Source: Synechococcus sp. PCC 7335 (GTDB lineage: Bacteria > Cyanobacteriota > Cyanobacteriia > Phormidesmidales > Phormidesmidaceae). Taken from it: DNA of 64,000 nucleotides. Each line of letters opens with the position of its first letter. The stretch's first letter is position 1. The stretch is from assembly GCF_000155595.1 (NCBI RefSeq), contig NZ_DS989904.1:3738786-3802785 (forward strand). The letters run 5' to 3'. A program made the position numbers and the translations under genes. The notes under the pieces are model-generated. The model searched no databases and was not told where the DNA came from. It saw only the letters and a list, made by a program, of their open reading frames with translations. Positions 53,701 through 62,105 of this stretch are shown piece by piece.

Positions 53701-56063
53701 ACATCTAAGGCTACGCCGGTCCTGGAGGCATAAGCAACTCGGCCTGTAAGGGGAGATTCGAAGGGCAAACTGTTGACGACGAGGTTGGTAAGGCTCACAC
53801 GGCCCTCAACGGTGGGATCGGTAGGGCTGCCTGTGATGGTGCCGTCGAAGTCGGTGCGACCTTTGACGGCGAGGATAGAGGGTAGCTCGAAAGGCAGCTC
53901 GGCGATCGCATAGTCTCTAGCGTTCACCTGCAGATCTAGTCGCTCGATGCTAAACCCATTCTCAAAGTTGGGAGTAAGGGTGCCGCTAGCCCTAGCGCGA
54001 TCCGAGTTTGCTTCGATCACCTGAATCTCCTCACCGTTCCAAGCGACCTGGGCCGTGAGCGGCTCACTAAAGCCGTTGAGTTGACGGCTGAAGCTAGCGA
54101 GTCCTTGAGAAAAGGCAATGTCCCCTTCAGCGGTAAGGGTATCTAATCCTAAGTTGTCTGTTGATCCACTGAGCGTGAACTGTCCGCTGACATCTCCACG
54201 CAGATCGGGTGAAAACGATCCTAGCTGCACACCTGATAGGGCCACATCACTTTCAAAAAAACCATTGGTAAGGGTGCCAGCGCCGCTGAGCGTACCGCCG
54301 CCTACCGCAAAAACCGTATTGCGAAAAACTAGATCTGTCCCTCGAATGTCGATCGTGCCTGATCCAGCATATTCAGCATTCGGTGCGTCCCATTCTACCG
54401 TGGTATCCACTGCCCCATCGCGGCCTACCACGGTGGTATCAGTTGACACTCGCCCGATCTGAAAATTGGTCTCTACACCGTAAAGAGAAGCGATCGCATT
54501 GGCGGGTAAATTGCGCCCGGCAAATTGAAAGGAGAAGGGTGAGCCTTTTCCTAAGAAGACCTCACCCGTACCTTGTAACGAGCCGCCGACGCTCGGCGTG
54601 GCGAAAATATCATTGAGATAAAGATCTTGACCCTGTAGCTGAAATCCAGTAGAGGCCGTGTCAAAGACAACTTCATCGACCATAACTTGGCTAGTTGAGG
54701 TTGCTAGCCCTGTAAATACAGGCTTGTCTAATGAGCCATCGACTCTGGCAACTGCCTCAAACACACCCGCAGCAGGGACGGGCAAATCTAAATCAACAGT
54801 CTCGACAAACTCTGCGACCGTCACATCTTTTGTCTGAGCTGCTAGGTCGTAATAGCCCTCATTGAAATTAATCTGTCCTTCGGCGATCGCATCAATCAGG
54901 CCATAGTCAGCCGAGACTCGATCAATTACCCACACATTGTCTTTGAACTGGGTCTGTCCGTTGATGTTCTCTACTGGCAGCGGCAAAATGCTAGTTGCCA
55001 GCTCGCCCTCTTTGACACTGACTGTACCGGAATACTCAACGTCCGCCTGCGGTCGAAAGTTTAGATCTAGAGTGCCACTCACATCACCCGCGTTAATTCC
55101 CACGGTGTTGGTTTGCAGCTTTAAGGTAGAGAGCGTAAAGCTAAGTATGTCTGAGAGCGGAGCCTCGTCCGCTTGCACCACTAAATTGGTCGCAAAAGCG
55201 AGCGCTGTGTCCTCGGCTGAATCGACAACGTCCGCCTGGTCGGTTGCATCCTCACTGAGCAGCTCATCAACCACTTCCTCGTTGGGTTCATCATCGCTAT
55301 CATCTAGCTGATCGTCCTCGTCCGTGAGGCTTTCAATGACCACCGGAGCAATCATGGGTTGGACCTCCCCTTTAAGCCCGATGCTGCCACCCTTAATAGG
55401 ATCGCCGTCTGCCTCAAATCGAACGGCAAAAACGTCTTTGCCAGCAATCTCTACTTCATCGAGTGCTAGCTGCCCTGATACGTTTTCTAGAAAGATGGGT
55501 TCAGGTTCTTCATTCGGAACAGGCAACGGTACTAAGGTCAGCTGAGACTCTTCAAGATAGACTTCATCGAGGCGAATTTTAAATCGACTTTCTGGCCTCT
55601 CTTCTTTTTGAGGAAAAACATAGTTAAGCCAACCTCTTTCGAGATCTTGAGCTAGGTAGCCCTCTGCATCAACCACTATCAGATCTAGGCTCAGCTCAAA
55701 AGTAAGCAGCGTTTTGAGCAGGTCGAATTCGACAATGACGCTCTCGGCATCTAGTGTCGTAGGGTCTAAGGCTGAAGCGCTGACTGTAGAAGGCCCCACG
55801 CGAATGCTGCCAATGCCTACTTGTTCAACTTCGCCTAGCGCGACTGGACGCTCTAGGTAGTTAGTCAAGATCCTTGAAATCAAAGGAGAGAGGTCTTTAT
55901 GAATATACAGCCAGCCCCAAATGGCTAGACTTAGGCCAACTGCGCCGATTACCGACCCTGTGAAAGCACCCAGCCAGAACCAAGAGAATCGACGCGGTAA
56001 GCGGCCATCACTTGGGTTCTCGGGTTGCTCTAAATGAGAATCTGGAGGATCGATTTGAGGCAC
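50796..56063 (-). CDS. Translocation/assembly module TamB family protein
   Basis: This 1755-aa protein has one N-terminal membrane anchor (about 26-52), then a very long series of beta-rich repeats (DUF748/AsmA-like) and a C-terminal TamB (DUF490) domain. The domain is recognisable by GTISLRSGRVNLFTTLFRLNG, SSTPPRSQTELLGLIGSG and a final porin-like strand. TamB forms a hydrophobic groove between the inner and outer membrane for lipid transport or beta-barrel assembly. An acidic low-complexity stretch lies at about 245-285. The end has the usual aromatic beta-strand (FLEYRIRF). Confidence 0.9.
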   Translation of the reverse strand: MPQIDPPDSHLEQPENPSDGRLPRRFSWFWLGAFTGSVIGAVGLSLAIWGWLYIHKDLSPLISRILTNYLERPVALGEVEQVGIGSIRVGPSTVSASALDPTTLDAESVIVEFDLLKTLLTFELSLDLIVVDAEGYLAQDLERGWLNYVFPQKEERPESRFKIRLDEVYLEESQLTLVPLPVPNEEPEPIFLENVSGQLALDEVEIAGKDVFAVRFEADGDPIKGGSIGLKGEVQPMIAPVVIESLTDEDDQLDDSDDEPNEEVVDELLSEDATDQADVVDSAEDTALAFATNLVVQADEAPLSDILSFTLSTLKLQTNTVGINAGDVSGTLDLNFRPQADVEYSGTVSVKEGELATSILPLPVENINGQTQFKDNVWVIDRVSADYGLIDAIAEGQINFNEGYYDLAAQTKDVTVAEFVETVDLDLPVPAAGVFEAVARVDGSLDKPVFTGLATSTSQVMVDEVVFDTASTGFQLQGQDLYLNDIFATPSVGGSLQGTGEVFLGKGSPFSFQFAGRNLPANAIASLYGVETNFQIGRVSTDTTVVGRDGAVDTTVEWDAPNAEYAGSGTIDIRGTDLVFRNTVFAVGGGTLSGAGTLTNGFFESDVALSGVQLGSFSPDLRGDVSGQFTLSGSTDNLGLDTLTAEGDIAFSQGLASFSRQLNGFSEPLTAQVAWNGEEIQVIEANSDRARASGTLTPNFENGFSIERLDLQVNARDYAIAELPFELPSILAVKGRTDFDGTITGSPTDPTVEGRVSLTNLVVNSLPFESPLTGRVAYASRTGVALDVVGGGESILVNTGPLLGQDSPPSFDFAVAWKGATASGQTQGDVLTLTAKDFPLATLNFPTDGIAEIGQLRGTLSTNQLAFNLVTQSLEGDIRIDQLGLGYISGGQLVGQVSHANSIATITNGQLILNKGDNNPENNTTYQLAGELNLNGPEPVYSATLTTQAGSINSLLSAASIYRLEDFNRGLTSPDWLSDPISEADLGRLLNTVSVNDSDAAQPFELNDQLNRLAEIQELQAESAIANESNLLPPLSELEGPFAGTFQLEGIGREFDLGFDLVGTNWRWGDDYSADNVVAVGSLTPNLLVLQPVRFTSVVSAENLAESPDILSPGDEAIVNLVGQIVFGQDTELKSDLQATANNIDAGILDSLFELPFDIEGLASATATLGGDLSNPQLRGRATLSSAQINGTPLETASAAFVYQNAILSLQSTLTASTPERPLLLTGRIPYAFDFMSVEPSTDQLDIDISVENEGLALLNIFNDQVAFESGSGEVNLTVDGTLAKPVIAGSASLSEAVLSAQILPEPLIEVTGEARFLGDLIVVDALKGQIGQGQVTAAGTLPLRKNGGSIAPLLEDSAASSRPLRVNLDDIRLSLANTYNGGVDGQLVIGGSLAGGTEIGGQVLLSDGRILLPNGDEPETVAEADAEAELAEDRSDSEFELPTQRPIPRTPGTVSLANNRRSPTFRNLQLTLGDSIQITQGTLLNFIADGTIVLDGALTALSPQGTISLRSGRVNLFTTLFRLNGDDNTATFTPETGLQNPDLDVSLRASVSEVNRTAPIASSPFARSEIVDDTNPGFESTGSLRTIRVRADVEGPANRIFENLELSSTPPRSQTELLGLIGSGVVTALESTVGSLSGGGDSFSGLINLVGGALLNNVQDFVVGPLNLSEFRLFPVTAASRTLSEEDNDTGIDLAAEVGFDVTDDFSLSIAKILTDSTNPEFGLNYRLSDSFTVRSNTNLDDINQVFLEYRIRF

Positions 56064-56136
56064 AAAAGTCGCTCAAAACCTGACTACTCAGTTACTTTAG
56101 CAACTTTGGCCAGCCCTTTTATGAGGATGTGGCAGT

Positions 56137-57159
56137 TTGGTTATCGGCGATCATTGTCTGCGCCCAAAACCGCACGGAATAGAGCAGATAACAGTGCTCA
56201 AAGGTTTCTATAATGGTTGGATTGAGCATGTGCCGACGGCTAGGTTTGAACCCTTGACTAATCCATTTTTGACCTTGAGAAGTCGCTATTTGGTACTAGG
56301 TGCGTACGTAGTGGCGAGTTTAGGCATTGGATTTGGATATAGCTATCTAGGGATGTTGCAGCTATTGCCGTGGGATCGTGACGATCCGCTCTCAGTACCG
56401 GTGCTATCGATTGCGATTTGGACGGTACTACTAGCGGTAGTATGGCGAGAAAGTCGTCGCCACGGACTACAAGTGCGATCGCTATTCGGGGAGGAGATGC
56501 CACAGTTTTCTCTAACGTATGCGGCGGTACTGGTGATCAGCGCGCTCATTTTTTCTCTTGGCAGCTTTTCAGTTGTCTTCTATTTCTTGTCGCTAAGCTT
56601 TCCTAACTATGCAACACAGATCCTAGAGTCTGATCTATTAGGCGGTGGGCTCAACAGCCAGTACCCTCAGCTATATAACGTACTGATGCTGTTTCTATTA
56701 TTGGTGTATGCGCCGCTAGTAGAAGAGTTAGTATTTCGTGGGTTTTTGCTACAGCGCTGGGCATCAAAGTGGGGACTAAGAAGCGGTCTAATTGTGTCTT
56801 CTTTGCTCTTCGGGATTCTGCATTTGAATAATCCAGTAGGGCTAACGCTATTTGGCCTATTGATGGGCTTGTTGTATGTGCGATCGCGTAGTCTGTGGAT
56901 CCCGATTGCCTGTCACAGCCTCAACAATCTGGCTGCCGTTGGCATCGATGGCCTTTCTAAGTGGATAAGTGGCGATCGCTCTGAAGCTGTGACTGTCACT
57001 AGCTTGCAAGAGAGCTGGTGGACAGGACTTATTTTGATTGCTATCTCAACGCCCTTACTATGGCAATTTATCAAACGCAGCTGGCCAAAAGCTGGAGATA
57101 ACATTCCCTACTTGCTAAATGCCCGAAAATTAGCCGCTCTAGAAGACAATACAGAATAA
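56137..57159 (+). CDS. CPBP family intramembrane metalloprotease
   Basis: The frame opens at TTG 56137; GTG 56230 may be the real start, since homology-like character begins near FEPLTNPFL. The CPBP/Rce1 motifs are complete: EELVFRGFLLQRW, FGILHLNNPVG and HSLNN near the C-terminus. About eight membrane segments. Members cleave CAAX-type or bacteriocin-related substrates, or act as adapters. trmB starts 24 bp downstream, probably in the same transcript. Confidence 0.88.
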   Translation: MVIGDHCLRPKPHGIEQITVLKGFYNGWIEHVPTARFEPLTNPFLTLRSRYLVLGAYVVASLGIGFGYSYLGMLQLLPWDRDDPLSVPVLSIAIWTVLLAVVWRESRRHGLQVRSLFGEEMPQFSLTYAAVLVISALIFSLGSFSVVFYFLSLSFPNYATQILESDLLGGGLNSQYPQLYNVLMLFLLLVYAPLVEELVFRGFLLQRWASKWGLRSGLIVSSLLFGILHLNNPVGLTLFGLLMGLLYVRSRSLWIPIACHSLNNLAAVGIDGLSKWISGDRSEAVTVTSLQESWWTGLILIAISTPLLWQFIKRSWPKAGDNIPYLLNARKLAALEDNTE

Positions 57160-57183
57160 CTTAAGCGTAATTCTTGCTTGGCT

Positions 57184-57849
57184 ATGCCTCCTATTCGCCG
57201 CGTTCGTCAGCACGTCAATCCGCTCAGCCACAAATATGCTACCCCTGCGCTTGCGCCAGATTGGAGCAAGGTCTTTACTAACCCTCAGCTGCCTTTGCAT
57301 CTAGATATTGGCTGTGCTAAGGGAGATTTTGTCAGAGAAATGGCGCACAAAGTACCAGATTGGAATTTTTTGGGGCTAGAAATTAGAGCGCCCTTAGTCG
57401 AGAAGGCACTGACCAGACGCGATCTTGACCGTCAGGGCAATCTCCATTTTGTCTTTTGCAATGCTAATAACTCACTAAGGTCCCTGTTAGAAAGCTATCC
57501 ATCAGCATTGCGTTGTGTCAGCATCCAGTTTCCCGATCCGTGGTTCAAAAAGCGGCATCAGAAACGCAGAGTAGTCCAACCAGAGCTGGTAAACGTGATT
57601 GCCGATCTGATGGTAGTCGGCGGAAAAGTGTGGCTGCAGTCGGATATTGAGGAAGTCTGCCAAGAGATGTGTGATCGCTTCGCTGAGAATGCATCTTTTG
57701 AAAGATCATATAGAGGAGTCTTCGAGCAGCCAGCCAACCAATGGCTAGGGGCAAGCCCTTTCCCTGCCAAGACTGATCGAGAACAGGTCAGTGAGGAAAA
57801 AGGGCTACCCGTGTATCGAGCGATGTATTTCCGCCGGGATCTGCCTTAA
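57184..57849 (+). CDS. trmB: tRNA (guanine-N7-)-methyltransferase
   Basis: ATG 57184 (MPPIRRVRQHVNPLS) is preferred over TTG 57178. The 221-aa Rossmann-fold methyltransferase has the SAM motif LDIGCAKGDFVREMA, NFLGLEIR and the TrmB signature SIQFPDPWFKKRHQKRRVV. It makes m7G46 in tRNA. Confidence 0.94.
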   Translation: MPPIRRVRQHVNPLSHKYATPALAPDWSKVFTNPQLPLHLDIGCAKGDFVREMAHKVPDWNFLGLEIRAPLVEKALTRRDLDRQGNLHFVFCNANNSLRSLLESYPSALRCVSIQFPDPWFKKRHQKRRVVQPELVNVIADLMVVGGKVWLQSDIEEVCQEMCDRFAENASFERSYRGVFEQPANQWLGASPFPAKTDREQVSEEKGLPVYRAMYFRRDLP

Positions 57850-57890
57850 AACGATGTAAACTTTTATGAACGACCTACCCTGTGAAAGTT

Positions 57891-58319
57891 ATGGCAGAGC
57901 CAGTTGGATTTGGCAAGAAGACCCCCAAAAAACCTAAGTCTGAGCGAACGAAGCAGCGCGAAAAAGCTTCTAAGCAGTACGACAAAATGAAAACAAAAGG
58001 GTTGCCGGAGTATGAGGTGTATGTGCGAGGCGTGGGCTCAAAACAGTGGTATCCGATTGGGGCGATCGCCGTTCGTCGATCTAGCCAGATTAGCCGCGCT
58101 ATCTACCATAGCGAGAAGGACCTGCTACAAGGTGCGTTTCGAGCCTTTCCGGTTCTAAAAAAGAGTAGAGACAACCTAGAGTATGGTTATCGACTCAAAG
58201 GTGAGACCGAAGACGACATTGAACTTGCTGTAAAACAACGCGATCGATCTGAACGTGGCTTGTTAGGTTTAGTGAATAGTGTCAAAGGGCTGTTTGGCCA
58301 GAAGAAAGCAGCCGACTGA
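57891..58319 (+). CDS. HHL1-like protein
   Basis: ATG 57891 (MAEPVGFGKKTPKKPKSERTK) is preferred over GTG 57882. The 142-aa basic protein has a charged N-terminus and the block LPEYEVYVRGVGSKQWYPIGAIAV. It matches the HHL1 family (hypersensitive to high light 1), whose plant member helps protect and repair photosystem II. The cyanobacterial role is inferred. It follows trmB. Confidence 0.7.
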   Translation: MAEPVGFGKKTPKKPKSERTKQREKASKQYDKMKTKGLPEYEVYVRGVGSKQWYPIGAIAVRRSSQISRAIYHSEKDLLQGAFRAFPVLKKSRDNLEYGYRLKGETEDDIELAVKQRDRSERGLLGLVNSVKGLFGQKKAAD

Positions 58320-58439
58320 TATCTCGACCGATATGCTTGCCATCTTCTTCTGTGATTCTATTGTTACCCTTTTACATTAGCTTGAGCGGTGTTTTCCAAG
58401 TTAGATTTTCTGCGTTACCTGTGCTAGTTTCTTCAAGAT

Positions 58440-58895
58440 ATGAGCAATCTCAACAAACCCTCACTCTCTTATTGGCATGTTTGGACAGATGACGAAGGTG
58501 TAAGTCATCAAACAGAATGCGAACTCACAGACTTCACCCAGGAAAGTATGGGCGGTGATGCTGCGCCACAGTGGAACAATCGACTCATGAATGACGATGC
58601 CGAAGTGTTGTTTGCCACTCTCCCAGTGGGCTGGGTTGGAGACTGGCATGAGAATCCTAGGCCGCAGTGGATTGTTCCAATTTCTGGTGTTTGGTACGTA
58701 GAAACTATGGATGGTATGCGAGTAGAAATGGGACCCGGTGAGATTTCTTTTGGAGCAGATCAAAACACAAAGGCAGATGCAAAAGGAAGAAAAGGTCATA
58801 CTTCTGGCTGTGTGGGCGATGAACCTGCAAAGCTGATGGTCGTGCAGCTAAAAGGTGACGACTATCTAGCGGCGCGGCCCGGAGACCTGAGCTAG
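58440..58895 (+). CDS. Cupin-fold protein
   Basis: This 151-aa protein has a single cupin barrel. The metal motif region DWHENPRPQWIVPISGVWYVE with a following GPGEISFGAD is the first cupin motif and strand pair. Later DEPAKLMVVQLKGDD ends it. Catalytic role is unknown. Confidence 0.75.
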   Translation: MSNLNKPSLSYWHVWTDDEGVSHQTECELTDFTQESMGGDAAPQWNNRLMNDDAEVLFATLPVGWVGDWHENPRPQWIVPISGVWYVETMDGMRVEMGPGEISFGADQNTKADAKGRKGHTSGCVGDEPAKLMVVQLKGDDYLAARPGDLS

Positions 58896-59083
58896 GTAGG
58901 CGTAGGGTTTGTACGCAACTATCCGTATGTAGCTTGTGCGTGAATAAGGCTGGTTGCGATTGGCTAAAGGTGATAGAAATCGTTAGCTTCGTACCTAGGT
59001 AGGTTTTCTTAAAGGTAGAGAAGACTGTATCTATTAGGTAAAAGCAAAGGTAGAAAGTAAGGAATGAAGAGTACGAAGTAGCT

Positions 59084-59491
59084 ATGCAGTCTAAACCGCA
59101 GTCTGAAACACTCAAGCAGGTCAATAAGAAACCTACCTTAGAGGAATTTAAGCTAGAAGAGTTTGATCTGCGGCATAAAGGAAACAAAGAGAATTCCAGT
59201 AGCCTAGCTGCTGATGTATCAGCCCATAGCAGACCAAATATAAAAGAATTAGAGGCAGCAACAGTTGATCGCGTCATTGAAATGGCTTGGGAAGACCGCA
59301 CTCCGTTTGGTGTAACTGAAGAACAGTTTGGGTTAAAAGAGAAAGATGTGATCGCACTCATGCGACGATATATGAAACGCTCAAGCTTCAAGATGTGGCG
59401 CAAACGAGTAGCGGGCCGTCAGACCAAGCATCAGAAGAAGCGAGCGTTTGAAGTAGGGCGATTTCGCTCTAGCAATCAGAAAAATTATTGA
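59084..59491 (+). CDS. TIGR03643 family protein (DUF2805)
   Basis: This 135-aa protein has a disordered N-terminus (about 1-60) followed by the family block VDRVIEMAWEDRTPFGVTEEQF and ALMRRYMKRSSFKMWRKRV. The basic C-terminal end suggests nucleic-acid contact. The function of the family is unknown. Confidence 0.85.
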   Translation: MQSKPQSETLKQVNKKPTLEEFKLEEFDLRHKGNKENSSSLAADVSAHSRPNIKELEAATVDRVIEMAWEDRTPFGVTEEQFGLKEKDVIALMRRYMKRSSFKMWRKRVAGRQTKHQKKRAFEVGRFRSSNQKNY

Positions 59492-59903
59492 TAAAGCTGC
59501 TGATATTCGCTAGATATTAAAAGTTTTCTAGAATGGTGGAAGTCTTCTAGAATGCTTGTTTTGTTGCGATAAGCAGCGTGGTCAGCGCGTTAGTTGATGC
59601 CTGGTGCCATAGCGATCGCCACAGTCGGCGACCCAAGCTTTGATGTTTAGTCAACGACGCTTCATCGACCAGAACTTGGCGGTTACTCTACTGCTCCTGA
59701 CCTCTGGCTCTAGCTTGGGAATAGCGTCTGATGCCTATAGCGATCTCCATTTAGCTCTATACATTCGTAGCTCTACACGGTCGCGGCTCTACACGGTCGC
59801 GATAGATAGAACCGCTCATGCATATGAGGCTAAGCGGTTAGCGACCACCGAATGCATTGAGCGATCGCTATTGCCATTAAAGAAAGCTGCTTGATTTCGG
59901 CGA
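59492..59903. other. 412-bp region upstream of umuDC
   Basis: No credible gene; an 84-codon frame at 59640-59894 appears to be chance. It holds two copies of TTCTAGAATG (59526-59535, 59545-59554) and a perfect 16-bp tandem duplication at 59770-59801. The umuDC promoter must lie here or just inside the annotated umuD start; no LexA box was found. Confidence 0.5.
59770..59801. repeat. Perfect 16-bp tandem duplication
   Basis: GCTCTACACGGTCGCG at 59770-59785 is repeated exactly at 59786-59801, about 100 bp before umuD. Confidence 0.85.
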
Positions 59904-60473
59904 TTGATTTGGGTAATCTATCAATTAGGGAGTAGTTCAAAAGTACTATTTTGTCATAGGGTTACGAAGTTTACTCCTATCCGTTTTCCTTTGGGGCTTA
60001 GTGTGTCTGATTCTGGACAGTTCAATTCATTGGGTGCGAACGTCGCAGATATATTTCTACAGGTAGCTGGCAGTAAAGTCGAACTACCTCTCTATAGCTG
60101 TCGACTTTCGGCTGGTTTTCCTTCGCCTGCTGATGACTACATCGAAAAGACTCTAGATCTTAATGCTCATCTAATCGAGAATCCTGCCGCTACTTTCTTC
60201 GCTCGTGCCTGTGGTGACTCAATGGAGCCAGGCGGAATCTTTGATGGGGATCTGCTAATTATTGATCGCAGCATTGAGCCTAGAAACGGTCGGGTGGTGG
60301 TGGTAGCGCTCAACGGAGAAATGTTAGTGAAGCGATTGCACACAACATTAGACAGAACGGTTCTCTCTGCTGATAACCGGAACTATCCACCGATAGAAGT
60401 CACAGAGTTTTGCAGCTTTCACTTTTGGGGAGTAGTCAAAGCTTCTATCCATATGATGGAAAGTAAGCAATGA
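59904..60473 (+). CDS. umuD: UmuD-type S24 auto-peptidase (polymerase V accessory)
   Basis: This S24/LexA-type protein has cleavage site Ala-Gly in RLSAGFPSPADDY, catalytic Ser in CGDSMEPGG, and Lys in GEMLVKRL. There is no DNA-binding domain, so UmuD rather than LexA. The frame opens at TTG 59904 (189 aa); GTG 60003 (VSDSGQFNSLG) gives 156 aa, nearer UmuD length. Its stop overlaps the umuC start by 4 bp. Cleaved UmuD2 activates UmuC for translesion synthesis. Confidence 0.9.
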   Translation: MIWVIYQLGSSSKVLFCHRVTKFTPIRFPLGLSVSDSGQFNSLGANVADIFLQVAGSKVELPLYSCRLSAGFPSPADDYIEKTLDLNAHLIENPAATFFARACGDSMEPGGIFDGDLLIIDRSIEPRNGRVVVVALNGEMLVKRLHTTLDRTVLSADNRNYPPIEVTEFCSFHFWGVVKASIHMMESKQ

Positions 60474-61729
60474 CAGTCTATGCCTTAGTTGATGTGAACA
60501 ACTTTTACATCGCTTGTGAAAGGGTGTTTGACCCGGCTCTGATCGGGCGACCGGCTATCACATTATCGAACAATGATGGTTGTGTTATTGCCAGATCACC
60601 TGAAGCAAAAGCTTTGGGTATCAAGATGGGAGAGCCCTGGCATCGACGTAAAGCTTTTTGTCAACAGCATGGGGTGGCTGTGTTCAGCTCGAACTATGCG
60701 CTGTATGGTGATATGTCGCAAAGGGTAATGCGATCGCTTGAAGGCTTTTCATCAGAGTTAGAGATCTATTCTATCGACGAAGCATTTTTGAAGCTAGATG
60801 GCTTCGAACAATTGAAGCTAGAGAAGTACGCGCAGCAGATTAGACAAAGAATCTATCAGTGGACAGGATTATCTGTGTGCGTTGGACTGGGGCCTACGAA
60901 GACCCTAGCAAAAGTTGCTAACTATGTTGCTAAACGGAGCGAAATGGGTGTGTTTGATCTTTCTTCTCCCCATGCGCAGGACACAACGCTACCGACTATT
61001 GCGGTAGAAGCGGTCTGGGGAATTGGACCAAGATGGGCTAAGAAGCTTGGTGCTATGGGTATCCAAACGGCACTCGATCTGCGCGATACGCCATCTAGTC
61101 TGATACAACAGAAGTTTAGTGTTGTTGCTGAGCGCGTTGTCCTGGAGCTGCGCGGCGTTAGCTGTTTGGGCCTAGAGACTGCTCAACCGAAGCAGAATAT
61201 TGTGGTCTCACGTTCGTTTGGAAAGGCAGTGATTAGTAAAGCAGAGCTGCTAGAAGCGATCGCTTGCTATGCGAGCAGAGCGACTGAGAAGCTTCGCGCT
61301 CAGCATAGTCGATGTGGAGCGCTACAGGTCTTTCTGACGACGAATCACTTTCGCGCAAGTGAGCCACAATATCAAGCAAATACTACATGGGTTTTTGATT
61401 GTTCAACAAATGATACGAGAGAGGTTGTTCACGCAGCGAGGGAGTGCCTAGGCAATCTGTATCGAGTAGGGTTTCGCTATGCCAAATGCGGTGTGATGCT
61501 CAATGCGATCGCCCCTGATAGTGACATACAAGGCAACTTATTCTATGCGCCTGACTATCACCGTAGCGAACGGCTAATGCAGGTAGTCGATCGGCTCAAC
61601 TCGCAAATGGGACGAGGGACGGTAACGTTTGCAGCGCAAGGTATCAATAGAAGCTGGCAGATGAGGCAGCAGTGGCGATCGCCACGCTATACAACAAGGT
61701 GGAATGAGCTAATGAAAGTACGCTGCTGA
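60470..61729 (+). CDS. umuC: UmuC, Y-family DNA polymerase V catalytic subunit
   Basis: This 419-aa Y-family polymerase starts VDVNNFYIACERVFDP (first catalytic Asp). YSIDEAFLKLDG holds the second Asp/Glu pair. The helix-hairpin-helix block WGIGPRWAKKLGAMGI and a little-finger domain follow. It overlaps umuD by 4 bp; the two form the SOS mutagenesis operon. Confidence 0.95.
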   Translation: MTVYALVDVNNFYIACERVFDPALIGRPAITLSNNDGCVIARSPEAKALGIKMGEPWHRRKAFCQQHGVAVFSSNYALYGDMSQRVMRSLEGFSSELEIYSIDEAFLKLDGFEQLKLEKYAQQIRQRIYQWTGLSVCVGLGPTKTLAKVANYVAKRSEMGVFDLSSPHAQDTTLPTIAVEAVWGIGPRWAKKLGAMGIQTALDLRDTPSSLIQQKFSVVAERVVLELRGVSCLGLETAQPKQNIVVSRSFGKAVISKAELLEAIACYASRATEKLRAQHSRCGALQVFLTTNHFRASEPQYQANTTWVFDCSTNDTREVVHAARECLGNLYRVGFRYAKCGVMLNAIAPDSDIQGNLFYAPDYHRSERLMQVVDRLNSQMGRGTVTFAAQGINRSWQMRQQWRSPRYTTRWNELMKVRC

Positions 61730-62105
61730 GCGGGTTCCAAAGGCTGTTATTTAGCTATGGCGATTGTTTATCCGTAGTAATTTACTCACCAGTAATTCAT
61801 TCACAAGTAATTGTTGTGACAATGTCTTCACTATATTTTTTAGAAGATAATCTTTAGAAACATTTCTTAGGCAAGATCTCTAAAGAACGCTTAGAAGACT
61901 TAAAGGTTGCTTAGGAAAATTAATTATTGATTCTCTTAAGCATCTATGGCTAACGCTACTCATATCAGTACTTATAGCGGTTTGACGAGAATGTGCTTTC
62001 TATATCTGGAAAGATGATTTCTTCATAAGGTACTGATTTACTCCTTCGCTATCGGCAGAATGTAAGTAGATCCACGTAAATTCCACATAACTGAGAGAAA
62101 GCGCA
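61730..62105. other. 376-bp gap before an OmpR-type regulator, with a 15-bp repeat series
   Basis: No gene is seen. AGTAATTTACTCACC (61776-61790) is followed by AGTAATTCATTCACA (61791-61805) and AGTAATTGTTGTGAC (61806-61820), three imperfect 15-bp units. They might be regulator sites for the following gene or umuDC read-through; not tested. Confidence 0.5.

Noticed and set aside
50887-55545. Several plus-strand frames of 60-220 codons opposite tamB
   Set aside because: They have low-complexity Ser/Pro composition and lie wholly within the long coherent TamB frame.
59640-59894. 84-codon frame upstream of umuD
   Set aside because: It spans a 16-bp tandem duplication and shows no protein-like pattern.
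59942-59956. AGTACTATTTTGT as a LexA box before umuD
   Set aside because: Only one half matches the cyanobacterial LexA consensus.
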